Both the position numbers and the translations under genes were made by a program. The notes under the pieces were generated by a model. That model saw nothing but the letters and a program-made list of their open reading frames with translations, had not been told where the DNA came from and searched no databases. This document shows, piece by piece, positions 1 to 8,803 of a stretch of DNA of 64,000 nucleotides; position 1 is the first letter of the stretch; the number at the start of each line of letters is the position of its first letter. This DNA comes from a bacterium (GTDB lineage: Bacteria; Sysuimicrobiota; Sysuimicrobiia; Sysuimicrobiales; Segetimicrobiaceae): NCBI GenBank assembly GCA_035307765.1, contig DATGHU010000016.1, positions 36,382-100,381 of the forward strand, given 5' to 3'.

Positions 1-692
1 GCTTCCTCCGAGACGAAGAACGCCACCGCCGCGGCCACTTCTTCCGGTCGCCCGGTGCGGCCCATCGGAATATGATCGACGAACCGGGAACGCTGGTCCT
101 CCCGGAGCGTCGCCGTCAACCCGGCCTCAATGTACCCCGGGGAGACGACATTGGCCGTGATCCCGCGACCGGCCACCTCCTTGGCCACGGCCTTGGTAAA
201 CCCGATCACCGCGGCCTTGGCCGCGATGTAGTTCGCCTGCCCCGGGTTTCCGACCTCTGCCACGATCGAGCTGATATTGACGATCCGCCCGCGGCGCTGG
301 CGCAGCATATCGCGCAGCGCCGCGCGTGTGCAGTAGAACGTCGAGTGCAGGTTGACCGCCAGGATCTCGTGCCAGTCCTCGTCCCGCATGCGCACGAGGA
401 GCCCGTCGCGCGTCAGGCCGGCGTTGTTGACAAGGACATCCAACCGTCCCCGCCATTCCCCCGCCCCTTCGACCAGCCGCCGGCAGGCCTCCGCCGAGGT
501 GATCTCCGCCTGAAGGATCGTAGCACTGCTTCCCGCCTCCTCGACCAGGCGGCGGGTACGCTCGGCGCCCTCACTGTTGTGGCCGTAGTGCACCACGATC
601 CCCGCCCCTTCCCGGGCGAGCCGAACGGCCACCGCCGATCCGATCCCGCCGGACGCTCCGGTGACGAGCGCAACGTATTCCGGCAGGCTCAT
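1..692 (-). CDS. fabG: 3-oxoacyl-[acyl-carrier-protein] reductase, 3' end outside window
   Basis: FabG reduces 3-oxoacyl-ACP with NADPH in fatty acid elongation in the cytoplasm. The frame is open from the ATG at 692 to the window edge, about 230 codons of a usual 245, so only the C-terminal tail is missing. It shows the short-chain dehydrogenase features in order: N-terminal glycine-rich TGASGGIG, the NNAG motif, the catalytic serine in NISSI, YIAAK carrying the catalytic Tyr and Lys, and a C-terminal GRPEEVA segment. The start overlaps the fabD stop by four bases (ATGA), so the two are probably translationally coupled. It is the last visible gene of the plsX-fabHDG operon; acpP would be expected next. 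Confidence 0.95.
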   Translation of the reverse strand, partial: MSLPEYVALVTGASGGIGSAVAVRLAREGAGIVVHYGHNSEGAERTRRLVEEAGSSATILQAEITSAEACRRLVEGAGEWRGRLDVLVNNAGLTRDGLLVRMRDEDWHEILAVNLHSTFYCTRAALRDMLRQRRGRIVNISSIVAEVGNPGQANYIAAKAAVIGFTKAVAKEVAGRGITANVVSPGYIEAGLTATLREDQRSRFVDHIPMGRTGRPEEVAAAVAFFVSEE

Positions 693-1666
693 CGGACCTG
701 GAGCCCGGCAAGGGCGACCGTCGCGTCATTGCGGGAGGCGGGGTCCTCGATGTGATAGGGAGCCGCCGCCACCGTCTTGCGGATCATGCCGCAGAGCGTC
801 GTACCTGGGCCGATCTCCACAAACTGCCGCACCCCCGTCTCCCAAATCGACCGGACCGACTGTTCCCAGAGCACGGGAGACGTCACCTGCGCGAGCAGCG
901 CCCGACGAATGTCGTCGACTTCCCGGATCGGGGTCGCCGACACGTTCGCCACCACGGGGATATTCGCGGCGCGGAAGGGCGTCCGCTCGAGGTCGGCGGC
1001 GAGCCGCTCGGCGGCCGGCCGCATCAGGCTCGTGTGAAACGGCGCGCTGACTGCGAGCTGGATGGTGCGCCGGGCCCCGCTGGCCTTGGCCGCGGCCGCG
1101 GCCTCCCTGACGGCACGGGCCTCTCCGCCGATGACGATCTGGCCGGGGCTGTTGAAGTTGGCCACCTCCACCACCCCGAGGTGGGCGTGCGCCGCGCACA
1201 GGGCCCGCGCCTGGTCCGCGGTAAGACCCATCACCGCGACCATCATCGTGTCCTGCCCGCCGGTCGCCTCCTCCATGTAGATGCCCCTGAGTCGGACCAA
1301 CCTGACCGCGTCCTCGAGCCGAAGCGCGCCGGCACACACCAGCGCCGTGTACTCACCCAGGCTCAATCCGGCGGCGATCTCCGGGGCGGCGGGAAACGTG
1401 GCCAGGCAGGCGAGGCTCGTGACCAGAATCGCGGGCTGCGTATTCGCGGTGGCGCGGAGCGCCTCCTCCGGGCCTTCGGTGCAGAGGCGCAGAACGTCGA
1501 AGCCGATCGCCGCGCTCGCCCGCTCGTACACCGCGCGGGCCTGGGGAAATTGCTCGGCGAGATCTCGCCCCATGCCCACGTACTGTGCTCCCTGCCCCGG
1601 GAACACCGCGGCGAACCCGGCCGGCGCCGTCGGGCTCAGCGGGCGCCCCCCCAGCGGATCGTGCAC
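689..1666 (-). CDS. fabD: malonyl-CoA:ACP transacylase
   Basis: FabD moves malonyl groups from CoA to ACP to supply fatty acid elongation. The 325-residue product begins, after a short leader, with the family motif VFPGQGAQYVGMG. It carries the nucleophile elbow GLSLGEYTAL with the active-site serine, and a later FHTSLM motif holding the catalytic histidine. Length is normal for FabD. The likely start is the GTG at 1666, 31 bases inside the end of fabH, with only a weak GGGG purine tract before it. The next in-frame start, near 1609, would remove the GQGAQ motif. The stop overlaps the fabG start. Confidence 0.95.
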   Translation of the reverse strand: MHDPLGGRPLSPTAPAGFAAVFPGQGAQYVGMGRDLAEQFPQARAVYERASAAIGFDVLRLCTEGPEEALRATANTQPAILVTSLACLATFPAAPEIAAGLSLGEYTALVCAGALRLEDAVRLVRLRGIYMEEATGGQDTMMVAVMGLTADQARALCAAHAHLGVVEVANFNSPGQIVIGGEARAVREAAAAAKASGARRTIQLAVSAPFHTSLMRPAAERLAADLERTPFRAANIPVVANVSATPIREVDDIRRALLAQVTSPVLWEQSVRSIWETGVRQFVEIGPGTTLCGMIRKTVAAAPYHIEDPASRNDATVALAGLQVR

Positions 1667-2631
1667 GCGCCCCAGGTGAATCCACCACCGAACGTGACGA
1701 GGACCCCGAGCCGCCCCTCTTGGACCTGTCCGGCTTGGACCGCTTCGTAGAGCGCAACCGGCACGGACGCGGCCGAGGTATTCCCATACCGCTGAACGTT
1801 GACGAAAAACTTCTCGAGCGGCACGCGGAGGCGGCGGGCCGCGGATTCAATGATCCGGATGTTGGCTTGATGCGGGATCACGAAATCGACATCGGTCGGT
1901 TCGAGTTCGGCCCGCCGTAGGGCCTCCGCCGCCGCCTGCGGCAGCGCCCGCACCGCGAACTGGTACACCTCGGGGCCATTCATGGCGATGAAGTGCTCCC
2001 CCCGCTCGACCGTGTCGAACGACGCCGGTCGACGGCTGCCGCCGGCCGACAGGTAGAGCGCTCCCCCGCCGGACCCGTCCCCTCCCAAGCAGAAGGAGAG
2101 GAATCCCTGTCCCGGCCGGGCCGGGCGCAACACCGCCGCGCCGGCGCAGTCGCCGAAGAGCACGCACGTGGCGCGGTCCCGCCAGTTGGTGATCCGGGAG
2201 AGGGTCTCTGCGCCCACGACCAGGACGGTCTCCGCCTGGCCCGAGGCGATGGCGCCGTGCCCGACGCTCAGTCCGTAGACAAAGCTCGAGCAGGCCGCCG
2301 ACACATCGAGACACCCAACGGTACGGGCTCCCAGTCGTTTCTGCAGCAGACAGGCGACGCTGGGGAACATCGTGTCGGGGGTCGTGGTCCCCACGACGAT
2401 GTAGTCGACGTCCGTCGCTTTCAGGCCGGCCTGGTCGAGCGCCTCGCGCGCCGCGCCGTAGGCGAGATCGGAGGTGGCCTCCGTCTCCGCGGCGATCCTG
2501 CGCTCGGACACGCCGGTGCGCGACCGGATCCACTCGTCGGTGGTCTCGACCGTTTTCGCCAGCTCGTCGTTGGTCAAGATCCGTTCGGGAAGGTAGCGAC
2601 CCAGTCCGACGATCGTGGATCCCGTGTACAC
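1636..2631 (-). CDS. fabH: beta-ketoacyl-ACP synthase III
   Basis: FabH condenses a starter acyl-CoA with malonyl-ACP to begin fatty acid synthesis. The frame is open to 2694, but I choose the GTG at 2631 because AAGGGAG lies six bases upstream and the protein then begins at the usual place, ahead of GLGRYLPER. That gives 331 residues, normal for the family. The catalytic triad is visible: Cys in SAACSSFVYG near residue 114, His in PHQAN and Asn in YGNTSAAS. About 60 bases separate it from plsX, and it overlaps fabD. Confidence 0.95.
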   Translation of the reverse strand: MYTGSTIVGLGRYLPERILTNDELAKTVETTDEWIRSRTGVSERRIAAETEATSDLAYGAAREALDQAGLKATDVDYIVVGTTTPDTMFPSVACLLQKRLGARTVGCLDVSAACSSFVYGLSVGHGAIASGQAETVLVVGAETLSRITNWRDRATCVLFGDCAGAAVLRPARPGQGFLSFCLGGDGSGGGALYLSAGGSRRPASFDTVERGEHFIAMNGPEVYQFAVRALPQAAAEALRRAELEPTDVDFVIPHQANIRIIESAARRLRVPLEKFFVNVQRYGNTSAASVPVALYEAVQAGQVQEGRLGVLVTFGGGFTWGACTIRWGGAR

Positions 2632-2690
2632 GGCGCGCTCCCTTGATCGGTCGTGTGCGCGATCCTCAGCGATGATTGCGCGGCGTGTTG

Positions 2691-3791
2691 TCACGCGTCG
2701 GCACGCGACCGCTGGGGGAGCGGAAGCTGTCCTTCCGGTTCTCTATCCCTCGGGGTGGTGGGGGCGGGTCCGGGCGACAGGTGCGAGAGCCGAGCGATGT
2801 CGGCGCGGATGGCTTCCACCATGCGGGAGTGGACGGAGTCCGCGGCGAGCGCGATCGAATTTCGAATCGCCTTGGCCTTGGAGCTGCCGTGGGTGATGAT
2901 GCAGATCCCGTTCACCCCAAGCAGCGGCGCGCCTCCGTATTCCGTGTAATCCATCCGCCGGGCCAGGGCCCGCAGGCGCGGGGTCGCCAGGAGCACGCCC
3001 AGCCGGACGAGGATCCCCCGGCTCAGCTCCTCGCGGAGGAGCGTGAAGATCCCCACCGCCAGGCCTTCGCCGAACTTCAAGAGGAGGTTGCCGACGAAAC
3101 CGTCGCAGACAGCCACATCGGCCGCTCCGCTGAAGAAGTCCCGGCCTTCAACGTTGCCGATGAAGTTGACGCCGGAGTGGCGCAGCAGATCCGCCGCCTG
3201 GATCACCGCCTCGTTCCCTTTGGTGTCCTCGGCGCCGTTGCTCATGAGCGCCAGGCGCGGCTCTGCGATTCCGAGCACCCGGTTCGCATAGACGCTGCCC
3301 ATGATCGCAAATTGGAGGAGGTGCTTGGGGCGGCAGTCTACATTCGCCCCAACATCGACCATGATGGCGCGGCCCCGTAAGGTGGGCAACACCGCGGCGA
3401 TCGCCGGGCGGTCGATCCCCTCAATGCGGCCGAGGGTGAGGAGCGCCGCGGCCATCGCCGCGCCGGTGTTCCCGGCGCTGACCACCGCATCGGCCTCGCC
3501 ACGCCGGAGTGCCTCCGCCGCGACGAGGATCGACGCCTGGCGCTTCCGCCGGAGCGCCATCGCCGGCGCCTCCGCCATGCCAATGACCTCGGGGGCGTCC
3601 AGCACCCGAATCGGCAGCCCCGATTCCGGGTTGACCGATGCGAGCTCCTCGCTGACCCGGCTTGTCGGGCCCACCAGGATGACCTCGACGCCCAACTCCC
3701 GGGCGGCGAGGACCGCCCCCCCGACGACCTCCCGAGGGGCGTAGTCGCCGCCCATCGCGTCGATCGCGACTCGCAGCCTCGCTCCCTCCAT
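2691..3791 (-). CDS. plsX: phosphate acyltransferase PlsX
   Basis: PlsX converts acyl-ACP to acyl-phosphate, the donor for PlsY in phosphatidic acid synthesis, acting at the inner face of the membrane. The start is taken as the ATG at 3791, giving 366 residues and placing the family opening VAIDAMGGDYAP near the N-terminus. The frame runs upstream to 3848, but the added residues do not look like PlsX. Further family features are SAGNTGA and the conserved VDVGAN segment. It sits 20 bases after rpmF and before fabH, the classical rpmF-plsX-fabHDG order. Confidence 0.95.
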   Translation of the reverse strand: MEGARLRVAIDAMGGDYAPREVVGGAVLAARELGVEVILVGPTSRVSEELASVNPESGLPIRVLDAPEVIGMAEAPAMALRRKRQASILVAAEALRRGEADAVVSAGNTGAAMAAALLTLGRIEGIDRPAIAAVLPTLRGRAIMVDVGANVDCRPKHLLQFAIMGSVYANRVLGIAEPRLALMSNGAEDTKGNEAVIQAADLLRHSGVNFIGNVEGRDFFSGAADVAVCDGFVGNLLLKFGEGLAVGIFTLLREELSRGILVRLGVLLATPRLRALARRMDYTEYGGAPLLGVNGICIITHGSSKAKAIRNSIALAADSVHSRMVEAIRADIARLSHLSPGPAPTTPRDREPEGQLPLPQRSRADA

Positions 3792-3810
3792 CGGCGTCTC
3801 GGTCCGCTCC

Positions 3811-4011
3811 CTACCCGCCGGTTTTCTCCTCGGCGGGCTTGACCTCAATCACTTGCTTTCCCGCGTAATATCCGCACGCTGGACAGACCCGGTGGGGCGC
3901 CATCCGGGCATGGCACTGAGGACACTCCACCAGCGTCACCGGCTGTACCTTAAAGTGCGCGCGCCGGCTCGCCGTGCGCGCCTTGCTGAATCGCCGTTTT
4001 GTCAGTCCCAT
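3811..4011 (-). CDS. rpmF: 50S ribosomal protein L32, zinc-binding form
   Basis: A 66-residue basic protein of the large ribosomal subunit. It has the typical L32 N-terminus rich in Lys and Arg (KRRFSKARTASRRAHFK). A four-cysteine zinc ribbon follows, CPQCH and later CPACGYY, so this is the zinc-containing C+ paralogue. It starts three bases after the DUF177 gene ends, and together with that gene and plsX forms the usual cluster linking ribosome and lipid synthesis. Confidence 0.96.
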   Translation of the reverse strand: MGLTKRRFSKARTASRRAHFKVQPVTLVECPQCHARMAPHRVCPACGYYAGKQVIEVKPAEEKTGG

Positions 4012-4014
4012 CCG

Positions 4015-4563
4015 TCACTCCTTCTCCGTCGTCGCCCCGCCCTTATGCACGGTCGCCCACTGCCGCAACACCTGAAGTCGCGGATCAACGGGATCCTCCG
4101 CACAGCCGCACGCGCCGGCGTTCAAGTCCGCGCCGCAGGTCGGACACAATCCCCGGCACCCCTCCCGGCACCTCGGCGCGAGGGGGAGGGCCAGAATGAG
4201 GTGCTGCCGGACGACCTCGGTCACGTCAATCGTATCATCGGGTCCGACCGGAGTCACAAAGTCGTCCGGACCCAACTCCGCCTCCACCGCTGCGGTGGCG
4301 GTCGCCGGACGGCCGAACTCTTCGGCGATGGAGAACTCGAGCGGCTGCTCGAATCGGACCAGGCACGCTCCGCACACGAGACTCAGTGCCGTTCGCACCC
4401 TTCCCGAGAGGCACACCGTCCGCCCGGTGCTGGCGACCGTGAGCGCCCCTTCGACGGGCCGCAGGAGCACCGCGTCCTCGGCAGGCGGCTCGCACGGCTC
4501 GGAGTACGCCAACGTCCGAACGGCGCCCCGATCAGCCAGCAGTTCGCCGATGTTAACCCGCAC
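4015..4563 (-). CDS. DUF177 (YceD-like) family protein
   Basis: A 182-residue protein of the DUF177/YceD family, which is nearly always encoded just before rpmF and has been linked to 23S rRNA accumulation; its biochemical role is not settled. The N-terminal half is a beta-rich region with an LVCGACLVRF segment. The C-terminus carries a cysteine cluster, CREGCRGLCPTCG then CGC, that could bind zinc. The start is the GTG at 4563, preceded by GAGGTGG five bases upstream. It is the first gene after a strong promoter and a hairpin leader. Confidence 0.85.
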   Translation of the reverse strand: MRVNIGELLADRGAVRTLAYSEPCEPPAEDAVLLRPVEGALTVASTGRTVCLSGRVRTALSLVCGACLVRFEQPLEFSIAEEFGRPATATAAVEAELGPDDFVTPVGPDDTIDVTEVVRQHLILALPLAPRCREGCRGLCPTCGADLNAGACGCAEDPVDPRLQVLRQWATVHKGGATTEKE

Positions 4564-4579
4564 ATCGCCACCTCACGAC

Positions 4580-4628
4580 GTGTGCCCGGACGGCCTATCC
4601 CGCGAGGGGGGGTAACCGCCGGGCACAC
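4580..4628 (-). promoter_or_regulatory. hairpin-forming 5' leader upstream of the DUF177-rpmF-plsX-fab operon
   Basis: The transcript predicted from the upstream promoter would begin near 4628 with GTGTGCCCGG, and a perfect 10-base complement CCGGGCACAC ends at 4580, just before the ribosome binding site of the DUF177 gene. The long stem would therefore sit against the Shine-Dalgarno sequence. This is suggestive of leader-based control of the operon, but no known riboswitch or ribosomal-protein leader class is recognised. Confidence 0.5.
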
Positions 4629-4634
4629 CGTCTG

Positions 4635-4664
4635 ATTATACGGACGCCGGTTCGGCGTTGTCAA
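4635..4664 (-). promoter_or_regulatory. near-consensus sigma-70 promoter for DUF177-rpmF-plsX-fabHDG
   Basis: On the minus strand TTGACA (4664-4659) and TATAAT (4640-4635) both match the consensus hexamers exactly and are 18 bases apart. The -35 box overlaps the stop codon of the upstream coiled-coil gene. The spacer contains the palindrome ACGCCG-AAC-CGGCGT, which could be a repressor site. Confidence 0.85.
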
Positions 4665-5203
4665 GAGACGGTAACTTTGCCGTTGTCGACCCGCGACGAG
4701 GTCTGCGCTTGCCCCCCGCTCCTAGCCCCGGTCCGCTCCGCGAGGACCGCCTTGCCGCGCTGCACCGTCGCGAGGATCCGTGCCACCTCGCGCTCCAGGC
4801 GCTCCAGGACGGTCAGCGCATAGAGGTCGGCGCCGCGTCGGGTCTCCTCCGCGTCTCGCACCGCCTGTTCCCGAATTTGCTGGAGTTGTTGCTCGGCGGC
4901 CCGGGCAAGCGTCCCGTCCTCGATCGCCCGGCGCGCGTGATCCTCGGCTTCGAGGACGATGCGCCGTGCTTCGTCCTGCGCGCGCCGCAGCACCGTCTCC
5001 GCTTCTGCCCCCACCGCCGCCGCTCGCTTGGCATCGGTGGACAGCGCCTCACGGAGGCGTTGCATCAACTGCTGAACTTCTTCGTCCCATGCGGCGCGGC
5101 GGCCCGGGGAAAACCGCGGCGGTCCCGCGGCCAGGAGCGCATCGAGGCGCTCCAGGCAATCTGGGATGGATGCGGGGATCGAGGATCGACCTGCCGTTGC
5201 CAT
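4661..5203 (-). CDS. coiled-coil protein of unknown function between coaD and DUF177
   Basis: A 180-residue, charged, Ala/Glu/Arg-rich protein that is predicted almost wholly helical from about residue 30 to 165. The segment AEQQLQQIREQAVRDAEETR has heptad spacing reminiscent of DivIVA-like or ATP-synthase b-subunit-like stalks. There is no signal peptide or membrane segment. Similar coiled-coil genes, often labelled ATPase, occur at this position beside coaD in Firmicutes-type clusters, but I recognise no catalytic motif. Its start lies four bases after coaD ends, so it is in the recG-rsmD-coaD transcript, and its end carries the promoter of the next operon. Confidence 0.75.
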   Translation of the reverse strand: MATAGRSSIPASIPDCLERLDALLAAGPPRFSPGRRAAWDEEVQQLMQRLREALSTDAKRAAAVGAEAETVLRRAQDEARRIVLEAEDHARRAIEDGTLARAAEQQLQQIREQAVRDAEETRRGADLYALTVLERLEREVARILATVQRGKAVLAERTGARSGGQAQTSSRVDNGKVTVS

Positions 5204-5207
5204 CTCG

Positions 5208-5711
5208 TCACCTCTTGCGTTGTGACCTCAACTTCTGACCGAGCCGTTTCTCCACATTCTGGGGAATGAGACCGGAGACCGATCCGCCGAACCGCGCCAC
5301 CTCCCGGATCAGCGTCGAACTCAGGTATGCGAATTCCGGAGCGGTCATCATAAAGACGGTTTCGATTTCGGGTCTCAGTCGTTTGTTCATCGCCGCCATC
5401 TTCAGTTCGTACTCGAAGTCCATCATTGCCCGCAGTCCCTTGACGATCACCGTCGCTCCCAGCCGCTCCGCGAACTCGACGGTCAGCCCTTGGAACTGCA
5501 TGACCTCGACGTCGGTCTGCTCCGCCGCGGCGCGGAGCATCGCCACGCGGTCGGCGACGCTAAACATCGGGTCTTTCTCTATGTTGGTCGCGACGCCCAC
5601 GACCACGCGGCGAAACATTCTGCGGGCCCGCTCGATGATGTCCAGGTGCCCGTTGTGCACCGGGTCGAAGCTGCCGGGATACAAGGCAATGGCGAGCCTG
5701 TTCTCCCTCAA
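5208..5711 (-). CDS. coaD: pantetheine-phosphate adenylyltransferase
   Basis: CoaD transfers AMP from ATP to 4'-phosphopantetheine, the penultimate step of coenzyme A synthesis. The nucleotidyltransferase signature YPGSFDPVHNGHLDI with its HxGH motif is at the N-terminus, and the later segment SSTLIREVARFGG holds the family's ISSTxxR-like motif. I place the start at the TTG at 5711, which overlaps the rsmD stop (TTGA) and has AGGAAGG upstream; this gives 167 residues, close to the usual 160. An ATG at 5750 is in frame but would add an unrelated leader. It is coupled to rsmD, as in many bacteria. Confidence 0.93.
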   Translation of the reverse strand: MRENRLAIALYPGSFDPVHNGHLDIIERARRMFRRVVVGVATNIEKDPMFSVADRVAMLRAAAEQTDVEVMQFQGLTVEFAERLGATVIVKGLRAMMDFEYELKMAAMNKRLRPEIETVFMMTAPEFAYLSSTLIREVARFGGSVSGLIPQNVEKRLGQKLRSQRKR

Positions 5712-6268
5712 GGCCCTTCCTCCCTCTTCCCACCCCGCGCGTACGTCCAAAGCGCGGTTTCTCCGTACCGGACCGCCCGGAGGCGGGTGAGCCCCGCGAT
5801 CTCGCCCGGATCATCCCGCCAGTGGCCTTCGGCGATTGCCAGGCCGTCATCCGCCAGCACCGCCCCGGCGGCGATGCGTCTCAACGTCTTCGCCTGCAGC
5901 CCGAGCCCATACGGCGGGTCCAGGAAGATCAGGTCGAACTGCCGCTCCTGCGTGTCGAGCGCCTGCACCTCGGTCAGCACGTTGGCCCTGCGAACTTCGG
6001 CGTGGGGGACCGCCGCCAGGGACTCCCGGATCAAGGCGGCGTTGCGCGGATCGCGTTCGACGAAAACGACCAGGCTCGCCCCCCGTCTCAGCGCTTCAAT
6101 CCCAACCCGTCCGGTCCCTGCGAAGAGATCGAGCACGCGGGCGCCGGCGAGGCGCGGGGCGAGCGAATTGAAGAGCGCGCCCGTGACCTTGCTGGATGTC
6201 GGGCGGACGCCGTGCCCGCTCTTGACGTGCGCCCGGGTGCCGCGGGCCCTGCCGCCGCCGCTGCGCAC
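5708..6268 (-). CDS. rsmD: 16S rRNA (guanine(966)-N(2))-methyltransferase
   Basis: RsmD methylates G966 of 16S rRNA in the small subunit. The 186-residue product has the N-terminal GRARGTRAHV and RPTSSKV segments of the family, the SAM-binding motif LDLFAGTGRVGIEALRRGA near residue 46, and the catalytic DPPYG motif near residue 117. The start is a GTG at 6268, three bases after the recG stop. It overlaps coaD by four bases. Confidence 0.93.
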   Translation of the reverse strand: MRSGGGRARGTRAHVKSGHGVRPTSSKVTGALFNSLAPRLAGARVLDLFAGTGRVGIEALRRGASLVVFVERDPRNAALIRESLAAVPHAEVRRANVLTEVQALDTQERQFDLIFLDPPYGLGLQAKTLRRIAAGAVLADDGLAIAEGHWRDDPGEIAGLTRLRAVRYGETALWTYARGGKREEGP

Positions 6269-6271
6269 CCG

Positions 6272-8455
6272 TCAGCCGACCCGCACGTTCTCGACGCGGG
6301 CGCCGCCGAACCGTTGCTGGAGTGCTTCCGCCAGGGGGCGGTGCGCCGGTTCCCCGAGCGCGGGGTCGCTCCGGAGCAAGATCTCCGCATCTCGGCGGGC
6401 GCGCTCGAGCCAATCGTGGTCCCGAACGAGATCGGCGACCCGGAGCTCGGTGACGCCGTGTTGTCGGAGCATGGTCTGCCGGCGGTCGCCGAGGAGTTCG
6501 CCGGCCCCTCTGAGCTCAAGGTCCCGCTGGGCGATGCGGAACCCATCCCCCGTCTCCACCATCGCGGCGAGACGCGACGCGGCGATCGCGTCGTCGGCGG
6601 CGACATCGGCGACGAGGACGCAGACCGATTCGTGGGTTCCCCGTCCGACGCGCCCGCGGAGCTGGTGAAGTTGGGAAAGCCCGAAGCGGTCGGCGTCCTC
6701 GATCACCATCACCGTGGCGTTCGGGATGTCGATCCCAACCTCGATCACGGTGGTGGCGACGAGGACGGCGATCTCGCCATCCCGCATCGCGCGCATGGTC
6801 GCATCGCGCACTTCAATCTTCATCCGCCCGTGCAGCACGCCAACTCGAAGGCCGCGGAACACCTCCTGTTGCAGGCGGGATGCGAGCGCCGTGGCGGCCT
6901 CGGCCTGCAGCTTGTCGGATTCTTCGATCAACGGGCAAACGATGTAAGCTTGCCGCCCCGCCTCGACCTGCGAGCGGACGAACTCGTACACCCGCGGCCG
7001 ACTCGAGGTGGGGCGGGTGTAGGTCTTGATCGGCGACCGCCCCGGCGGGAGCTCATCGAGCGTCGAGACGTCCAGGTCGCCGTAGAGGGTGAGGGCGAGG
7101 GTGCGCGGGATCGGCGTCGCCGTCATCACGAGCACGTCCGGATGGTCGCCTTTCTTGCTCAGCGCCGCCCGCTGGGTGACCCCGAACCGATGCTGCTCGT
7201 CGACGACGACCAACCCCAACCGATGAAATTCCACTTCCTCCTCGATCAGGGCGTGGGTGCCGATGATGATGTCGGCACGTCCCTCCCGCGTCGCCTGGAA
7301 CGCCTCCAGGCGGGCCGCGCGCCCCAGGCCGCCCACCAGCAGGACGGTTGTGATCCCGAGGGGCTCAAGTAGGGTGTGGAGGGTCAGGTAGTGCTGCCCG
7401 GCCAAGATCTCCGTTGGAGCCATCAACGCCCCCTGCGCCCCCCCTCCCACACAGCGCAGCAGCGCGGTCGCGGCGATCAGGGTCTTCCCCGAGCCGACAT
7501 CGCCTTGGAGCAGCCGGTTCATCGGGTGGGACCGGTGGAGGTCTGCGCTGATCTCGTCGATCACCTGGCGCTGGGCCCGGGTGAGCGAGAACGGCAAGCC
7601 GGCGTGGAACCGGGTGATGAGCTCGGAGGCGTCCCCGTACTCGACGCTCCGCCGCTCGGCCGCCGCGGCGGCCTTCTGGCGGAGCAGCAGTAGTTCGAGG
7701 AGCAGCAGTTCCTCGTACACCAGCCGCCGGTGCGCCGCGGCCTGCGTGTCCTGGGTGTCCGGAAAGTGCGCCTGCCGCAGCGCGTCGGCGAGCGCGGGAA
7801 GGCGGTGGCGACGCCGAAGATCGTCCGGCAGCCATTCCGTGATCCGCGGGGCGGTGTCCTCGATCGCGTGGAGCACGATCGTCCGCAGGATCCGCTGGCT
7901 CAACCCCTCGGTGCCGCGATAGACGGGGACGATCCGCCCCACGTGCAGCGTCTCCTCACCATCCTCCAGGAGCTCGAACTCCGGGGCCGCCATCTGCACC
8001 TCCCCGCCCTGCCGCTGTACCCGTCCGTGCAGGACGATCCTGCGCCCCCGCAGCAGCTGGCGCGCGAGGTACGGCTGGTTGTACCAAACGGCATGGAGGA
8101 CGCCGGAGGTATCGACGATCGCGGCTTTGGTGATCGTGAGGCGCCGTCGCCGCGGCCGGAACTGGCGGATTTGGCCGATCGTGCCTTGAACGGTTTCCAC
8201 GGCGCCGTGCCGGAGGTCGTAGATGGCGCGGAGGTGACTGCGATCCTCGAGCCGCCGCGGGAGCGTGTAGAGCAGATCCCCCGCGGTGGCGATCCCTAAC
8301 CGCGCGAGCATTTGAGCGCGGCCCGGCCCCACGCCCCGCAGGTAGCGCACCGGGGTTCCCAGGTCGACGGCGGTGGGGGGGAAAGGGCTCGCCGTCATCT
8401 CCTGCGGGGAGCACACGGGAGGGGGCGCCGGCCGTGCTCTGCGCGAACTCACCAT
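6272..8455 (-). CDS. recG: ATP-dependent DNA helicase RecG
   Basis: RecG remodels stalled replication forks and branch-migrates Holliday junctions. The 727-residue product has an N-terminal wedge (OB-fold) region followed by a superfamily 2 helicase core: Walker A GDVGSGKT, the DEQHRFG box in place of [13 protein letters not shown], and the C-terminal QLRGRVGRG. The ATG at 8455 is preferred because AGGAGG lies eight bases before it. A second ATG at 8398 has a GGAG that abuts it with no spacing. It heads the recG-rsmD-coaD transcript and diverges from rpmB. Confidence 0.95.
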   Translation of the reverse strand: MVSSRRARPAPPPVCSPQEMTASPFPPTAVDLGTPVRYLRGVGPGRAQMLARLGIATAGDLLYTLPRRLEDRSHLRAIYDLRHGAVETVQGTIGQIRQFRPRRRRLTITKAAIVDTSGVLHAVWYNQPYLARQLLRGRRIVLHGRVQRQGGEVQMAAPEFELLEDGEETLHVGRIVPVYRGTEGLSQRILRTIVLHAIEDTAPRITEWLPDDLRRRHRLPALADALRQAHFPDTQDTQAAAHRRLVYEELLLLELLLLRQKAAAAAERRSVEYGDASELITRFHAGLPFSLTRAQRQVIDEISADLHRSHPMNRLLQGDVGSGKTLIAATALLRCVGGGAQGALMAPTEILAGQHYLTLHTLLEPLGITTVLLVGGLGRAARLEAFQATREGRADIIIGTHALIEEEVEFHRLGLVVVDEQHRFGVTQRAALSKKGDHPDVLVMTATPIPRTLALTLYGDLDVSTLDELPPGRSPIKTYTRPTSSRPRVYEFVRSQVEAGRQAYIVCPLIEESDKLQAEAATALASRLQQEVFRGLRVGVLHGRMKIEVRDATMRAMRDGEIAVLVATTVIEVGIDIPNATVMVIEDADRFGLSQLHQLRGRVGRGTHESVCVLVADVAADDAIAASRLAAMVETGDGFRIAQRDLELRGAGELLGDRRQTMLRQHGVTELRVADLVRDHDWLERARRDAEILLRSDPALGEPAHRPLAEALQQRFGGARVENVRVG

Positions 8456-8544
8456 GCCGCCCGCCTCCTCTGTCGCGCTGTCCGTTGCCCGGAGCGGGCC
8501 AGGCGGCGATCGCCTGCCACGCGGGCAATTCTACGCCCCGGGCG

Positions 8545-8573
8545 TTGTCCCTCCCCAAGGCGTGTGGTAGACT
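8545..8573 (+). promoter_or_regulatory. sigma-70 promoter for rpmB
   Basis: TTGTCC (8545-8550) and TAGACT (8568-8573) are separated by 17 bases and lie about 35 bases before the rpmB start, in the divergent space between recG and rpmB. Each hexamer matches the consensus at four positions. Confidence 0.6.
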
Positions 8574-8607
8574 GCGGAGAGAGTTCGACCGGCGAAGGGA
8601 GACCGCG

Positions 8608-8799
8608 ATGGCACGGCGATGCGCGGTGTGCGGGAAGGAGCCGCGCACCGGCTACAGGGTGAGTCACTCGCACCACAAGACGAAGCGGAGGTTTGCCCCC
8701 AACCTGCAGAGCGTGCGCGCCGTGATCGACGGCGTGCGACGACGGGCCATGGTCTGCACCGCGTGTCTCAAGGGGAAGAAAGTGGTCCGGGTGGCCTGA
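8608..8799 (+). CDS. rpmB: 50S ribosomal protein L28, zinc-binding form
   Basis: A 63-residue large-subunit ribosomal protein. The start at 8608 is fixed by GAAGGGAG upstream and by the family opening [12 protein letters not shown]. It has the L28 block [17 protein letters not shown] and a second cysteine pair, CTACL, so it can bind zinc with the N-terminal CAVC. It is monocistronic and ends four bases from the convergent hslO. Confidence 0.95.
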   Translation: MARRCAVCGKEPRTGYRVSHSHHKTKRRFAPNLQSVRAVIDGVRRRAMVCTACLKGKKVVRVA

Positions 8800-8803
8800 T
8801 CGC

